Shown piece by piece: positions 56,145-64,000 of a DNA stretch of 64,000 nucleotides. Below the pieces are notes generated by a model, which was not told the DNA's origin, searched no databases, and saw nothing but the letters and a program-made list of their open reading frames with translations. The stretch lies in contig CBDFHW010000025.1 in the NCBI GenBank assembly GCA_965247815.1, positions 310,001 to 374,000 of the forward strand, read 5' to 3'. Source of the DNA: CBDAQA01 sp965247815 (lineage in GTDB: Bacteria > Planctomycetota > Phycisphaerae > Tepidisphaerales > Tepidisphaeraceae). Position 1 is the first letter of the stretch; each line of letters opens with the position of its first letter. The position numbers and the translations under genes were made by a program.

Positions 56145-59100
56145 GGACTCCCTCTCCGTTACCGGAAGCGATGGATACAACCGGAAACGCGCGATCCGGC
56201 GATTGTGTTTTCCGCCCACGTCCGATGCCGAAGCCTTTGACAACGTAGAAGATGATTGGATAGATCAGCAGTTCCATCAAGAAACTGGTGAACAACCCGC
56301 CGAGCATGGGCGCGGCCAATCGCCGCATCACGTCTGATCCAGTCCCCGTCGCCCAAAGCAACGGCACGAGCCCGATGAACGCGGCGGCAACGGTCATTGT
56401 TTTGGGGCGGATGCGCTTGACCGCGCCGTCGTGAACCGCATGCCAAAGATCATCATGGGAGTTCATTCTCCCTTGGGATTTGAACCGCTCGTAGCTGTTA
56501 TCGAGGTACAACAACATCACCAGCCCCGTTTCAGCATCGAGCCCGGCCAAGGCGATGACGCCAACCCAGACGGCAAGGCTCAGGTTGTACCCCAGAAAAT
56601 AGAGAAACCAGACTGCGCCGACGAGGCTGAACGGGACTGCCAATAGCACCAACGCCACCCTGAACCAGCTTCGCGTTGCTGCATAGAGCAGCATCACAAT
56701 GATGATAAATGTGAGCGGCACGGCCCATTTCAGGCGGGCATTGGCTTCCTGAATATTTTCAAATTGGCCCGACCAGACCAGCGTGTAACCGGCTGGCAAT
56801 TGTAGTTTTTCTGAAATGGCCTTTTGTCCATCAGCGATAAAGCTGCCGATATCCCGCCCGGTGATATCCACAAACACCCAGGCAGATCGCCGGGCGTTTT
56901 CGCTTTTGATCATCGGCGGGCCGGGTTCAATCTTGATGTCAGCTACCATGCCCAATGGAATTTGCGCACCGCTGGATGTCGGAATTAAGACCTGCTTGAT
57001 AGATGATGGATCGGCCCGCAGATCGCGCGCATATCGAATATTGATGGGGTATCGCTCAAGCCCTTCCACGGCAGTGGTGGTCTTCATCCCGCCGAGGTTT
57101 GTGCTGATGACATCCTGAACATCACCGCTGGTGAGGCCGTAGCGTGCAGCTGATTTTCGGTTCACATCAATGTCGAGGTAGTAACCGCCGAAGGATCGTT
57201 CCGGGTAGGCACTGGCCGTCCCTCGGACGTTCAACATGATAGTTGATGCCTTGGAAGCAAGGTCGGACAAAACCTGTAGGTCCGGCCCCATGATCTTGAT
57301 TCCGACTGGGGTCTTGATTCCTGTGGAGAGCATGTTGGTGCGATTTTCAATCGGCATCGGCCAGGCGTTGGCAACGCCCGGTTCGGTGACGACAGAATTG
57401 AAGCCGTCGTGAACCGTTCCGTCGGGATCGGTCCAACCGTAGACCAGTTCCTCCATTGTTATCGTTCGTTCGCGTGGCCAAAGCGTGTGTTCCATGGGCC
57501 AGCGAAGCGCCGCGGGCCAGCGATCGAAGAAGTAGCCCATCTTTCTCGAACGCCATTTGCTACGGTCGGTTTGCAGACGGGTGACACTCTCGATCATGTC
57601 CAACGGCGCGGGATCAGTTGCGGTATCCGCCCGGCCAATCTTCCCGTAGACGCTGACGACTTCAGGAAAAGTTTTGATCAGCTTGTCGGTCTGTTGCAAT
57701 ACCTGCCGGGCTTTGGTGACGCTAATACTGGGATCAGTCGTGGGCATGTAGAGCAAGTCCCCCTCATCCAGCGGCGGCATAAACTCACTACCGAGTTTCA
57801 TGAATGGCCAGATTGCCGAGGCTACAAATCCCACGGCTAGAACCAGCATGACCCACCGGAAACGAATCGCAGCATTAAAGAACGAGTTGTATATCTTTTG
57901 CAGCAGGTGGCTGATCGGACTTTTCTCTTCGTGGATGATCTTCTGCGGTACCAGCAGCATTGCTGCCAGAACCGCCCACCCGATGGCCATCCACCAGCGA
58001 TACGGTTCGACACCCGGCTCAAGATTGGGAAGAAAGTAGAGCAGGGCTGCTGGCACGAACATTGTTCCAAGCGTGATTGCTAAATTCGTTTTCCATCCCC
58101 ATTTTTTGGGTAGCACGCGGCTGGTGATGAAGTACACCATCAACACGGGAATGATGGTGATTGAGAGCACTGCCGCCGATGCCATCGCGAATGTTTTGGT
58201 AAACGCAAGCGGCTTGAAAAGCCGGCCACTTTCCCCGCCGAGCACGAACACCGGCATGAAACTGACCGTGATGATGAGTAGGCTGAAGAACAAGCTGGGG
58301 CCGACTTCCTTTGCGGCTTCCATGATGACATCGGTGCGAGGCCGGGGTTCATGACCCGCATGAATCCGCTCCTCTTCTCGGTCCAGATGTTTGTGCGCAT
58401 TCTCGACCATGATGATGGCGCTATCGACCATGACCCCAATCGCAATCGCGATCCCGCCCAGACTCATGATGTTGGCGTTAATACCAACCAGGTGCATCGT
58501 GAGGATGCTGATTAGCACGCTACTCGGCACGACAAACACCGCTACTAATTCGCTCCTCGCGTGCAGCAGAAACAAAATGCACACCAAGCCGACCACAATC
58601 ATTTCTTCAACAAGTGTGTGGCGAAGCGTATGAATGGATCTCTCTATCAGGTCAGACCGGTCATAAGCGGTTTTGATAATGACGCCGGGTGGAAGACCAT
58701 TTTCAAGGTCGGCGAGTTTCGCTTTGGCATCGTGAATGACCTGATAGGCATTAGCACCGAAGCGTGCGATGACAACGCCGCCCACCGCTTCGCCTTCACC
58801 ATTCCATTCGCCCACGCCGCGCCGTTCTTCGCCGGCTATCTGAAGTGTGGCCACGTCCGACAGCATGATCGGTGTGCCGTCTTTCCCGAGTCCAACCAAG
58901 ACATCCGCAAGGTCGTTCAATCCTTTGAGATAACCGCGGCTGCGGACCATATATTCATTTTCGCTGGTCTCGATGACCGATCCGCCGACATCGTTATTTG
59001 AGCGCTGGATAGCCGTCATGATCGTGCCGACGGGCATGTTGTAAGCGAGTAGTCGCTCAGGTTTCAGCACAACTTGGTACTGCTTGACGAAGCCGCCAAT

Positions 59101-59799
59101 CGGCGCGACTTCGGCTACATTGGGCACGGCTGTAAGTTGATAACGCAGATACCAATCCTGCAGGCTTCTCAAGCTGGCCAAATCCTGCTTGGAAGATATC
59201 AGCGGTTTTCCGTCCAGCGGGGAGTTGCCCGGCTTGTCGAATGCGCGGACCTTCATCAGCGTCGCCTGGCGATCAGCGGGTGCTTGGTTCTGCTCCCCGT
59301 ACCACTTGTCATTTGCCTCATCATGCCAAACCCCGTTAGGGTGGTTGATATCGTAGTAACCGGGAAAAAGCGTGTATTGATAAACCCATCCCACCCCGGT
59401 TGCATCAGGCCCAAGCTTGGGTTCTACGCTTGCAGGTAATCGGCTCTTTACAAAGTTCAGATATTCAAGCACCCGGCTCCGCGCCCAGTACAGATCGGTT
59501 CCATCTTCAAATATGATGTAAACAAACGACTGCTCGAACATGCTGATGCCGCGTACCACCTTGGCATGAGGGATACCCATCATGGCCGTGGTCAACGGAT
59601 AGGTAACCTGATCTTCTACTACGTTAGGTGCCTGGCCCGCGTAATCCGTCGTGACGATCACCTGCACATCTGACAAATCTGGCACTGCGTCCAAGCTGAT
59701 GTGCAGCGTGGCCCAGATGCCCGCGATCACCAGCATGCCAGTCAGCAGCAGCACCATGAACCGATTGCGAACTGAAATTTCTATGATTTTTGCGATCAT
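56137..59799 (-). CDS. cusA: heavy-metal RND efflux pump, CusA/CzcA family
   Basis: A 1220-residue inner-membrane pump, longer than the usual 1040 or so. The start MIAKIIEISVRNRFMVLLL is family-standard, and twelve helices flank two large periplasmic loops. The proton-relay Asp is in GVMVDSAIIMVENAHKHL. LDAETGLVMLLYLDNSYERF is the second-half equivalent. Insertions after VGWVYQYTLFPGYY (about 60 residues, WHDEANDKWYGEQNQAP) and near PKKWGWKTNLAITLG account for the extra length; this long form occurs in planctomycetes and Bacteroidetes. It exports Cu/Ag or Co/Zn/Cd ions using the proton gradient. ATG at 59799 is chosen over the TTG at 59814. Confidence 0.92.
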   Translation of the reverse strand: MIAKIIEISVRNRFMVLLLTGMLVIAGIWATLHISLDAVPDLSDVQVIVTTDYAGQAPNVVEDQVTYPLTTAMMGIPHAKVVRGISMFEQSFVYIIFEDGTDLYWARSRVLEYLNFVKSRLPASVEPKLGPDATGVGWVYQYTLFPGYYDINHPNGVWHDEANDKWYGEQNQAPADRQATLMKVRAFDKPGNSPLDGKPLISSKQDLASLRSLQDWYLRYQLTAVPNVAEVAPIGGFVKQYQVVLKPERLLAYNMPVGTIMTAIQRSNNDVGGSVIETSENEYMVRSRGYLKGLNDLADVLVGLGKDGTPIMLSDVATLQIAGEERRGVGEWNGEGEAVGGVVIARFGANAYQVIHDAKAKLADLENGLPPGVIIKTAYDRSDLIERSIHTLRHTLVEEMIVVGLVCILFLLHARSELVAVFVVPSSVLISILTMHLVGINANIMSLGGIAIAIGVMVDSAIIMVENAHKHLDREEERIHAGHEPRPRTDVIMEAAKEVGPSLFFSLLIITVSFMPVFVLGGESGRLFKPLAFTKTFAMASAAVLSITIIPVLMVYFITSRVLPKKWGWKTNLAITLGTMFVPAALLYFLPNLEPGVEPYRWWMAIGWAVLAAMLLVPQKIIHEEKSPISHLLQKIYNSFFNAAIRFRWVMLVLAVGFVASAIWPFMKLGSEFMPPLDEGDLLYMPTTDPSISVTKARQVLQQTDKLIKTFPEVVSVYGKIGRADTATDPAPLDMIESVTRLQTDRSKWRSRKMGYFFDRWPAALRWPMEHTLWPRERTITMEELVYGWTDPDGTVHDGFNSVVTEPGVANAWPMPIENRTNMLSTGIKTPVGIKIMGPDLQVLSDLASKASTIMLNVRGTASAYPERSFGGYYLDIDVNRKSAARYGLTSGDVQDVISTNLGGMKTTTAVEGLERYPINIRYARDLRADPSSIKQVLIPTSSGAQIPLGMVADIKIEPGPPMIKSENARRSAWVFVDITGRDIGSFIADGQKAISEKLQLPAGYTLVWSGQFENIQEANARLKWAVPLTFIIIVMLLYAATRSWFRVALVLLAVPFSLVGAVWFLYFLGYNLSLAVWVGVIALAGLDAETGLVMLLYLDNSYERFKSQGRMNSHDDLWHAVHDGAVKRIRPKTMTVAAAFIGLVPLLWATGTGSDVMRRLAAPMLGGLFTSFLMELLIYPIIFYVVKGFGIGRGRKTQSPDRAFPVVSIASGNGEGVHV

Positions 59800-59825
59800 T
59801 GGAATCCGAGACAAAGGCGGGCCGA

Positions 59826-61745
59826 TTATTTGGCAGGAACGTCTAAAACCCGGATCAGTTCAGCGCTGACAGATTGAAACGCCTTGCGCCCCGTGTCCAC
59901 ATTTTTGGCCTCAGCCAGTGCCCCGATGGATCGCTGAAGGTTGGTAACTGTTTCGGCAGGTAGTTTGTCGGCCGCAGCTTTCAACGCCTGAATCACAATC
60001 GCGTCCAACTTGTCAGCGTCGAAGCTCTTGCCGACCAGCAAATAATTATGGGTAACTGCATCGAGTGGTGTGCCTTCCATCGGTGCGACGACTTTTTTCG
60101 TCACACTTCCGCACGTCGCCATCATTGAACCGAAATAGGGATTTGAAATTTCATCACCTGTTTGAATCCAGTCAGCGTTTTTCATCGGACAGTGAGCGAT
60201 GACCAGTGAAAGAGCCGATGGAGCTGGCGCGGTCGCGGCCATCGGCATCGTTGCGGGAGTCATTGCTCCCATGTCACTCTGTGACACGGGCACATCACTT
60301 CCCGGTGCTGAGGTGTGACGAAGTTTATCAATTGCTTCGGTTGTCCGGCTCTCCACATCCATCAAAAACTGTCCGCTGGTAACGACCGTCTCTCCGGGGG
60401 CCAGACCTTCAAGAATCTCAACCTGGTCATCGTCACCGGCTAAACCCATGCGTACTTTTCGAGGATCGAAGTGGCCCTCGGCTTGCGCGACGAATGCAAT
60501 TTGGCGAGTTCCGGTATCAATCACCGATTCACGGGGAACCAACACCGCATCGGCAAGCGGCTTGGTCACGATGTTGGCCGTCGCATACATGCCCGGGTGC
60601 AGTTCATGCTTTGGATTTGAGATCGCAATTCGTACTGTCACCGTGCGCGTCATATGGTCAACGCGTGGGTGGATAAACATGATTGGGCCAGTGAATGTCT
60701 TGCCCGGTAGACCATCGACCACGGCTTCCACGGTTTGGCCCAACGCAACCGATGGAATCTGTTGTTCATAGACCTGTGCGTTGAGCCACAGTGTTGTGTG
60801 GTCTTCGATCCGCATCAGCTTCATGCCCGCTTGCACGGCAGACCCTTCGACTACCATTTTCTCAACCAGATCGCCGTTGACCGGGCTTCGAAATGCAATC
60901 GTTGTCGGGACTTTCTTTGCAGCCGCAATCGCATCAATGTCCTGATCGGAAATGCCCCACAGGCGAAGCTTTTGCTTGGCCGAGTCAACCATCCCCTGCG
61001 ATTCGTCGCGCACCATGATCATCGATTTGGGGTTAAACCCATTCAACACCTTCACCGCACCGATCAACTCTTCTTCAGCAACCTGAAGATCCGGGCTGTA
61101 GAGATCAAACAGCGGATCGCCTTTGAGTAAGTGCATCCCCTCGGTGTTTGCGTAAAGTTTTTGTATCCAGCCGTTGACCTTCAGGTTGACCTCATAGACC
61201 GACGATTCCGGTGCTTCCAGCATTCCGAACGTGCGCACAGTGACGGTCAGTGGGCCGCGGGTAACGGCTGCGGTGCGAACCCCCATGTTCTGTACGATCG
61301 TGGGATCGATCTTGACGGTCGGACCACCGCTTTGGTCCTCCTCATACACCGGCACCAAATCCATGTTCATCGCGCTCTTGCCGGGCGCGTGGGCAATCGA
61401 AGATGGCCCCAGCATCGGATCCCAGTAATACAGAATTTTCCGCTTTCCGCCGGCCGGCCCACCGGCGCTGTCATCGGAATCATCCTTCAAAGGCGTTAAT
61501 TTCATGTGGCAGATGGGACACGTCCCGGGATGATCCTGAATGACCTGCGGGTGCATGCCGCACGTCCAAAGCTGTTTGGACTTCGCCGACGCATCGCCCG
61601 AGATGCCTACCGTCGATGGAGCTGTCATCCCATGGCTGGACCCCGCTTGGTGCACGCCACTGAGGCTGATTCCAAACACCGCCGCGCCGCCCAGCACCGC
61701 CGCCCCGATAAGGGCAAATACTTTTGAGACATTTGAGTTCAACAC
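59826..61745 (-). CDS. cusB: RND periplasmic adaptor CusB-like with heavy-metal-binding domain and DUF3347-like tail
   Basis: A 639-residue membrane-anchored adaptor. After a hydrophobic anchor comes the metal-binding domain WTCGMHPQVIQDHPGTCPIC (about 60-80), then a degenerate second copy (YYWDPMLGPSSIAHAPGKSA...MDLVP). HlyD-type lipoyl and barrel regions follow (about 140-440; TIAFRSPVNGDLVEKMVVEG, GMYATANIVTKPL). The tail has HCPMKNADWIQTGDEI and NPYFGSMMATCG, as in DUF3347, followed by helices. It links CusA to CusC and probably hands over metal. GGAG lies nine bases before the GTG at 61745; an upstream TTG at 61766 is possible. Confidence 0.88.
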   Translation of the reverse strand: MLNSNVSKVFALIGAAVLGGAAVFGISLSGVHQAGSSHGMTAPSTVGISGDASAKSKQLWTCGMHPQVIQDHPGTCPICHMKLTPLKDDSDDSAGGPAGGKRKILYYWDPMLGPSSIAHAPGKSAMNMDLVPVYEEDQSGGPTVKIDPTIVQNMGVRTAAVTRGPLTVTVRTFGMLEAPESSVYEVNLKVNGWIQKLYANTEGMHLLKGDPLFDLYSPDLQVAEEELIGAVKVLNGFNPKSMIMVRDESQGMVDSAKQKLRLWGISDQDIDAIAAAKKVPTTIAFRSPVNGDLVEKMVVEGSAVQAGMKLMRIEDHTTLWLNAQVYEQQIPSVALGQTVEAVVDGLPGKTFTGPIMFIHPRVDHMTRTVTVRIAISNPKHELHPGMYATANIVTKPLADAVLVPRESVIDTGTRQIAFVAQAEGHFDPRKVRMGLAGDDDQVEILEGLAPGETVVTSGQFLMDVESRTTEAIDKLRHTSAPGSDVPVSQSDMGAMTPATMPMAATAPAPSALSLVIAHCPMKNADWIQTGDEISNPYFGSMMATCGSVTKKVVAPMEGTPLDAVTHNYLLVGKSFDADKLDAIVIQALKAAADKLPAETVTNLQRSIGALAEAKNVDTGRKAFQSVSAELIRVLDVPAK

Positions 61746-61998
61746 CGGCGGCACTCCGTTCTGCAAAACTTCGGCGAAATCGGTTTACAAGAAAGCTTCC
61801 CCGCGAGGAAAAAAAACCTGCACTACCTCATTAACGAGATTGCGGGGCGAAAAGGTTCCACGTCAAACATTTTATGAAACCATTCATCTGTGGATGCTCG
61901 GAAACTACGCATAGACAGTCGTCCAGCGCAGTTCCTGAGCGTCCAATGCCACAAAATGAGGTGTCATCGGCTTGGTACCGTTGTTGTAGCAGCTCGAT

Positions 61999-62562
61999 AT
62001 GGGTCTGATTCGTACGGCCGGGCTTTTAATCGGTATCGGGCTGTTAACTGTAGGTTGCACCTCGGCGCCGTTGTCAGCGGATGTGTGGATAGCCGACCAC
62101 GGCGGTATTCTTCAATCGCATGATTCTCGCCAAGCTCGCCTTGATGCGCTCTCGCAAAAGCTTATCGCTGGTTGCCGTGGTCGGAAGATTTCGGTCCAAG
62201 TTCTGGCGACAGATATCGTCACCGCAAACAGCCTTTGGGATGGCCATGTTTTCGTCACACGCGGACTGATGGATCACTTTGATGATGCAGAAATCCAAGC
62301 CGCCATCGCTCACGAGTTGGGGCACTTGGTGAGCGATCGTCATGTGCAACCGGTAGCAAGCCTCCGTGGCTGCTGCGTCGATCCCGATCAGGAAGTCCGA
62401 GCCGACGCCGTCGGCACAGAATTGCTGATCGCACAAGGTCTCTCCCCCAGCGCGATGATCAGCATGCTGAGGAAAGTCCAACGATTTGGCTCCCTCTCAC
62501 CAGCCTCCATCATAGCTGTCGATCACCGCATCGCCTTCTTGGCCGATTCTTCAAATCGGTAG
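61999..62562 (+). CDS. M48-family zinc metalloprotease lipoprotein
   Basis: A 187-residue exported protein with lipobox LTVGC (Cys20). The zinc motif AHELGHL (HExxH) and downstream EVRADAVG (third ligand Glu) define a small M48 peptidase; FVTRGLMDHFDDAEIQAAIAHELGH is the family core. It would act anchored in the periplasm on damaged or misfolded proteins. It is divergent from the cus operon across a 230-bp gap in which I see no other gene. It could belong to the same stress response. Confidence 0.85.
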   Translation: MGLIRTAGLLIGIGLLTVGCTSAPLSADVWIADHGGILQSHDSRQARLDALSQKLIAGCRGRKISVQVLATDIVTANSLWDGHVFVTRGLMDHFDDAEIQAAIAHELGHLVSDRHVQPVASLRGCCVDPDQEVRADAVGTELLIAQGLSPSAMISMLRKVQRFGSLSPASIIAVDHRIAFLADSSNR

Positions 62563-62606
62563 TCCCTTGTACGTCTCGGTGGCTATTCTAGAAGGTTAAT
62601 AGCAAC

Positions 62607-62640
62607 GTAAAACGGTCCCGGCGGATCTCCGCCGGGACCG
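62607..62640 (-). terminator. intrinsic terminator for the downstream minus-strand gene
   Basis: A 13-bp perfect stem CGGTCCCGGCGGA / TCCGCCGGGACCG (62613-62625, 62628-62640), followed on the minus strand by TTTTAC. It separates two convergent genes and is oriented for the gene ending at 62692. Confidence 0.75.
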
Positions 62641-62691
62641 TCAGACATTTGCTCAGAGAAGTCTCAGAGCGTTCTATCGAAACTGCTCTCT

Positions 62692-64000
62692 CTATTCTTC
62701 GGCAAATTCTGACTCGACATCTTCGTCTTGATCTCCTGCTGCGGCGTCATCAGATACGTCGGCTTCGGTATCCTCATCGTCGTGGCGACGGCCATTATAA
62801 TTAATGTCGGCCTTCTCCCAGATCGCGAGGTCCTTGGCGATCGCATGGATCACTTCAAGCCACTTCTGACACGCCCGGTAATCTACGCCGATCAGTTCGG
62901 CAAGCACCGTCCCGTCATGTTCGTGGCAGGCTTTGACTTGTCCACGGGCAATGTCCAGCCGTTCGATGACTGTTTGCAGGTCGTGAACGCGCTGAGCATA
63001 CACATCGCGTGGCTGGTCGCCGGAAGGCTTTGGCGTTGCGACTTTACCAGGGTCCGGGTATTCCTCACGAAGGTAAACATCGCCAACGCGAACGGGCTGG
63101 CCGGGATCGCTCCCAATGATATCGTTACCCGCAGCATCTACAGCTCGGAAGGTTTTTTTGCCATTTGCGTATTCACGGAGAACCTCGCCGAGTTGGCGTG
63201 TTCCCCGTGTTGTATGACGCATGGCATCGATTACCTGCCAGGGCTGGCGACGGTCAGGCTGATCGTTGTTGGTCGTTCCGCGATCGCCTGTAAGCGCATT
63301 GTTTGCGATGAGCGGTAGGATGGAACGTACCGCAAGTTCAATTGTTGCCGGGCCCGGCTCGTCCTCTCCTTTCTTCTGGGCAGCAGCGACTTCTTCGAGT
63401 GATTCCACCATCAACTGATCGTGAGATTTTCCACTCGCCTGCCAATCGACCGCATCCTTTCCTCGCCGTTCTGCGGAAGCTGGGATCGCTTTGATGAAAT
63501 ATTTCCGCTTCTGCTCGGCTTCTCGCGGCGATAGATCAACGCCACGGAGTACAAGTACCGCGGCCAGTTCCTTCATCAACTTTGGGGACGTTTGCTTGCG
63601 AGTCGACTGCGCAGTTACCGCGGTCCGGATGGCGTTCTGAAACGCTTCATCCCGGCTGAGAAACACGTCAATAATTCGCGTGGCGCGAATTGCAGGGTCT
63701 GGAGAAAGATTAACTTTTTGAGCCTCTTCACGGGTAAGTGAACCGCGAAGGTAGCTTGCCTCATCGGTGGTTATTAGCGTGTCGATCTCAAGTTGATCGA
63801 TGACTTCGTCGGCAAGTGATTCGTGCTCCGGGCCGGTGCCCCATGGTGTAGGCGGATCGACGTGACGAAGCGCAACCAAAGATTTTACGGCAGTGTGGAA
63901 TGTCGTTCCGTTTCTTTCTGATGCATAACCGACGATGATGAACGCCGGCACAACGACGTTCCTGAGCACCGCAGACTTAGAATCAGTGAGGCCGTCTTTC
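62692..64000 (-). CDS. unrecognised protein with acidic C-terminus (5' end beyond the window)
   Basis: At least 435 residues, open to the window edge; a GTG at 63969 exists, but the frame continues upstream as KDGLTDSKSAVLRN, so the start is probably outside. The N-terminal part contains a hydrophobic strand NVVVPAFIIVGYAS, then helical charged sequence with several Ser/Thr/Asp-rich turns. The final 40 residues are strongly acidic (DDEDTEADVSDDAAAGDQDE). I do not recognise a family. Position beyond the metal cluster in the presumed island suggests a mobile-element passenger. Confidence 0.65.
   Translation of the reverse strand, partial: KDGLTDSKSAVLRNVVVPAFIIVGYASERNGTTFHTAVKSLVALRHVDPPTPWGTGPEHESLADEVIDQLEIDTLITTDEASYLRGSLTREEAQKVNLSPDPAIRATRIIDVFLSRDEAFQNAIRTAVTAQSTRKQTSPKLMKELAAVLVLRGVDLSPREAEQKRKYFIKAIPASAERRGKDAVDWQASGKSHDQLMVESLEEVAAAQKKGEDEPGPATIELAVRSILPLIANNALTGDRGTTNNDQPDRRQPWQVIDAMRHTTRGTRQLGEVLREYANGKKTFRAVDAAGNDIIGSDPGQPVRVGDVYLREEYPDPGKVATPKPSGDQPRDVYAQRVHDLQTVIERLDIARGQVKACHEHDGTVLAELIGVDYRACQKWLEVIHAIAKDLAIWEKADINYNGRRHDDEDTEADVSDDAAAGDQDEDVESEFAEE

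Overview
The window comes from a GC-rich planctomycete, most likely class Phycisphaerae (Tepidisphaerales/Humisphaera-like). Four large secreted proteins carry the planctomycete N-terminal LEPR-XLL motif (variants LEPR, LEHR, LESR, LEGR). Three others end in PEP-CTERM sorting tails, and three giant proteins share a dockerin-like calcium-repeat pair (GDANLDG...SDYTLID). The taxon is inferred from these families; no rRNA gene is present.

Layout. 1-12.4 kb: end of an isocitrate/isopropylmalate dehydrogenase gene, a sulfite-oxidase-like enzyme, a PEP-CTERM protein, a phosphoesterase, a secreted cyclophilin, an ABC exporter, MarC, a HIT hydrolase and a GntR/LacI-type regulator. 13-22.1 kb: two giant LEPR-XLL surface proteins, the second split by two apparent one-base insertions. 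22.3-27.6 kb: MATE exporter, TPM-domain protein, tsaE-thiL, M29 aminopeptidase. 27.6-37.4 kb: a scar joining a DNA-methylase start to a headless histidine kinase, a FixJ-like regulator with Glu at the phosphoacceptor site, and two paralogous PEP-CTERM metzincin-like proteases flanking a HicA-like/eRF1-like protein. 37.5-51.5 kb: hisC, GH20 hexosaminidase, two aspartic protease/PDZ proteins, an ArnT-like glycosyltransferase, a complete ISKra4-type insertion sequence, alanine dehydrogenase plus TPR protein, a lipoprotein, DAHP synthase with an attenuator, and a LEPR-XLL kelch protein. 51.7-64 kb: HEAT-repeat protein, tRNA-Ile(GAU), then a decayed integrative/conjugative island (integrase stump, trbD, trbE stump, FTR1 stump) next to a Cus-type heavy-metal efflux operon, an M48 protease and an unrecognised acidic-tailed protein leaving the window.

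The most notable signal is upstream of DAHP synthase (48.88-49.04 kb). A consensus-like promoter starts almost on the ATG of a 22-codon leader peptide with core YFWWFSNYF. An 8-bp antiterminator pairing and a strong intrinsic terminator follow, then the DAHP synthase ribosome-binding site. This is the full architecture of ribosome-mediated attenuation sensing Phe, Tyr and Trp together, placed on the first enzyme of the aromatic pathway.

Several genes are broken by single-base indels (near 18849, 19988, 28538, 33020, 54209), mostly at runs of G or C, with reading sense resuming perfectly in the new frame. Residual sequencing errors explain these at least as well as real decay, and gene counts here should be read with that in mind.
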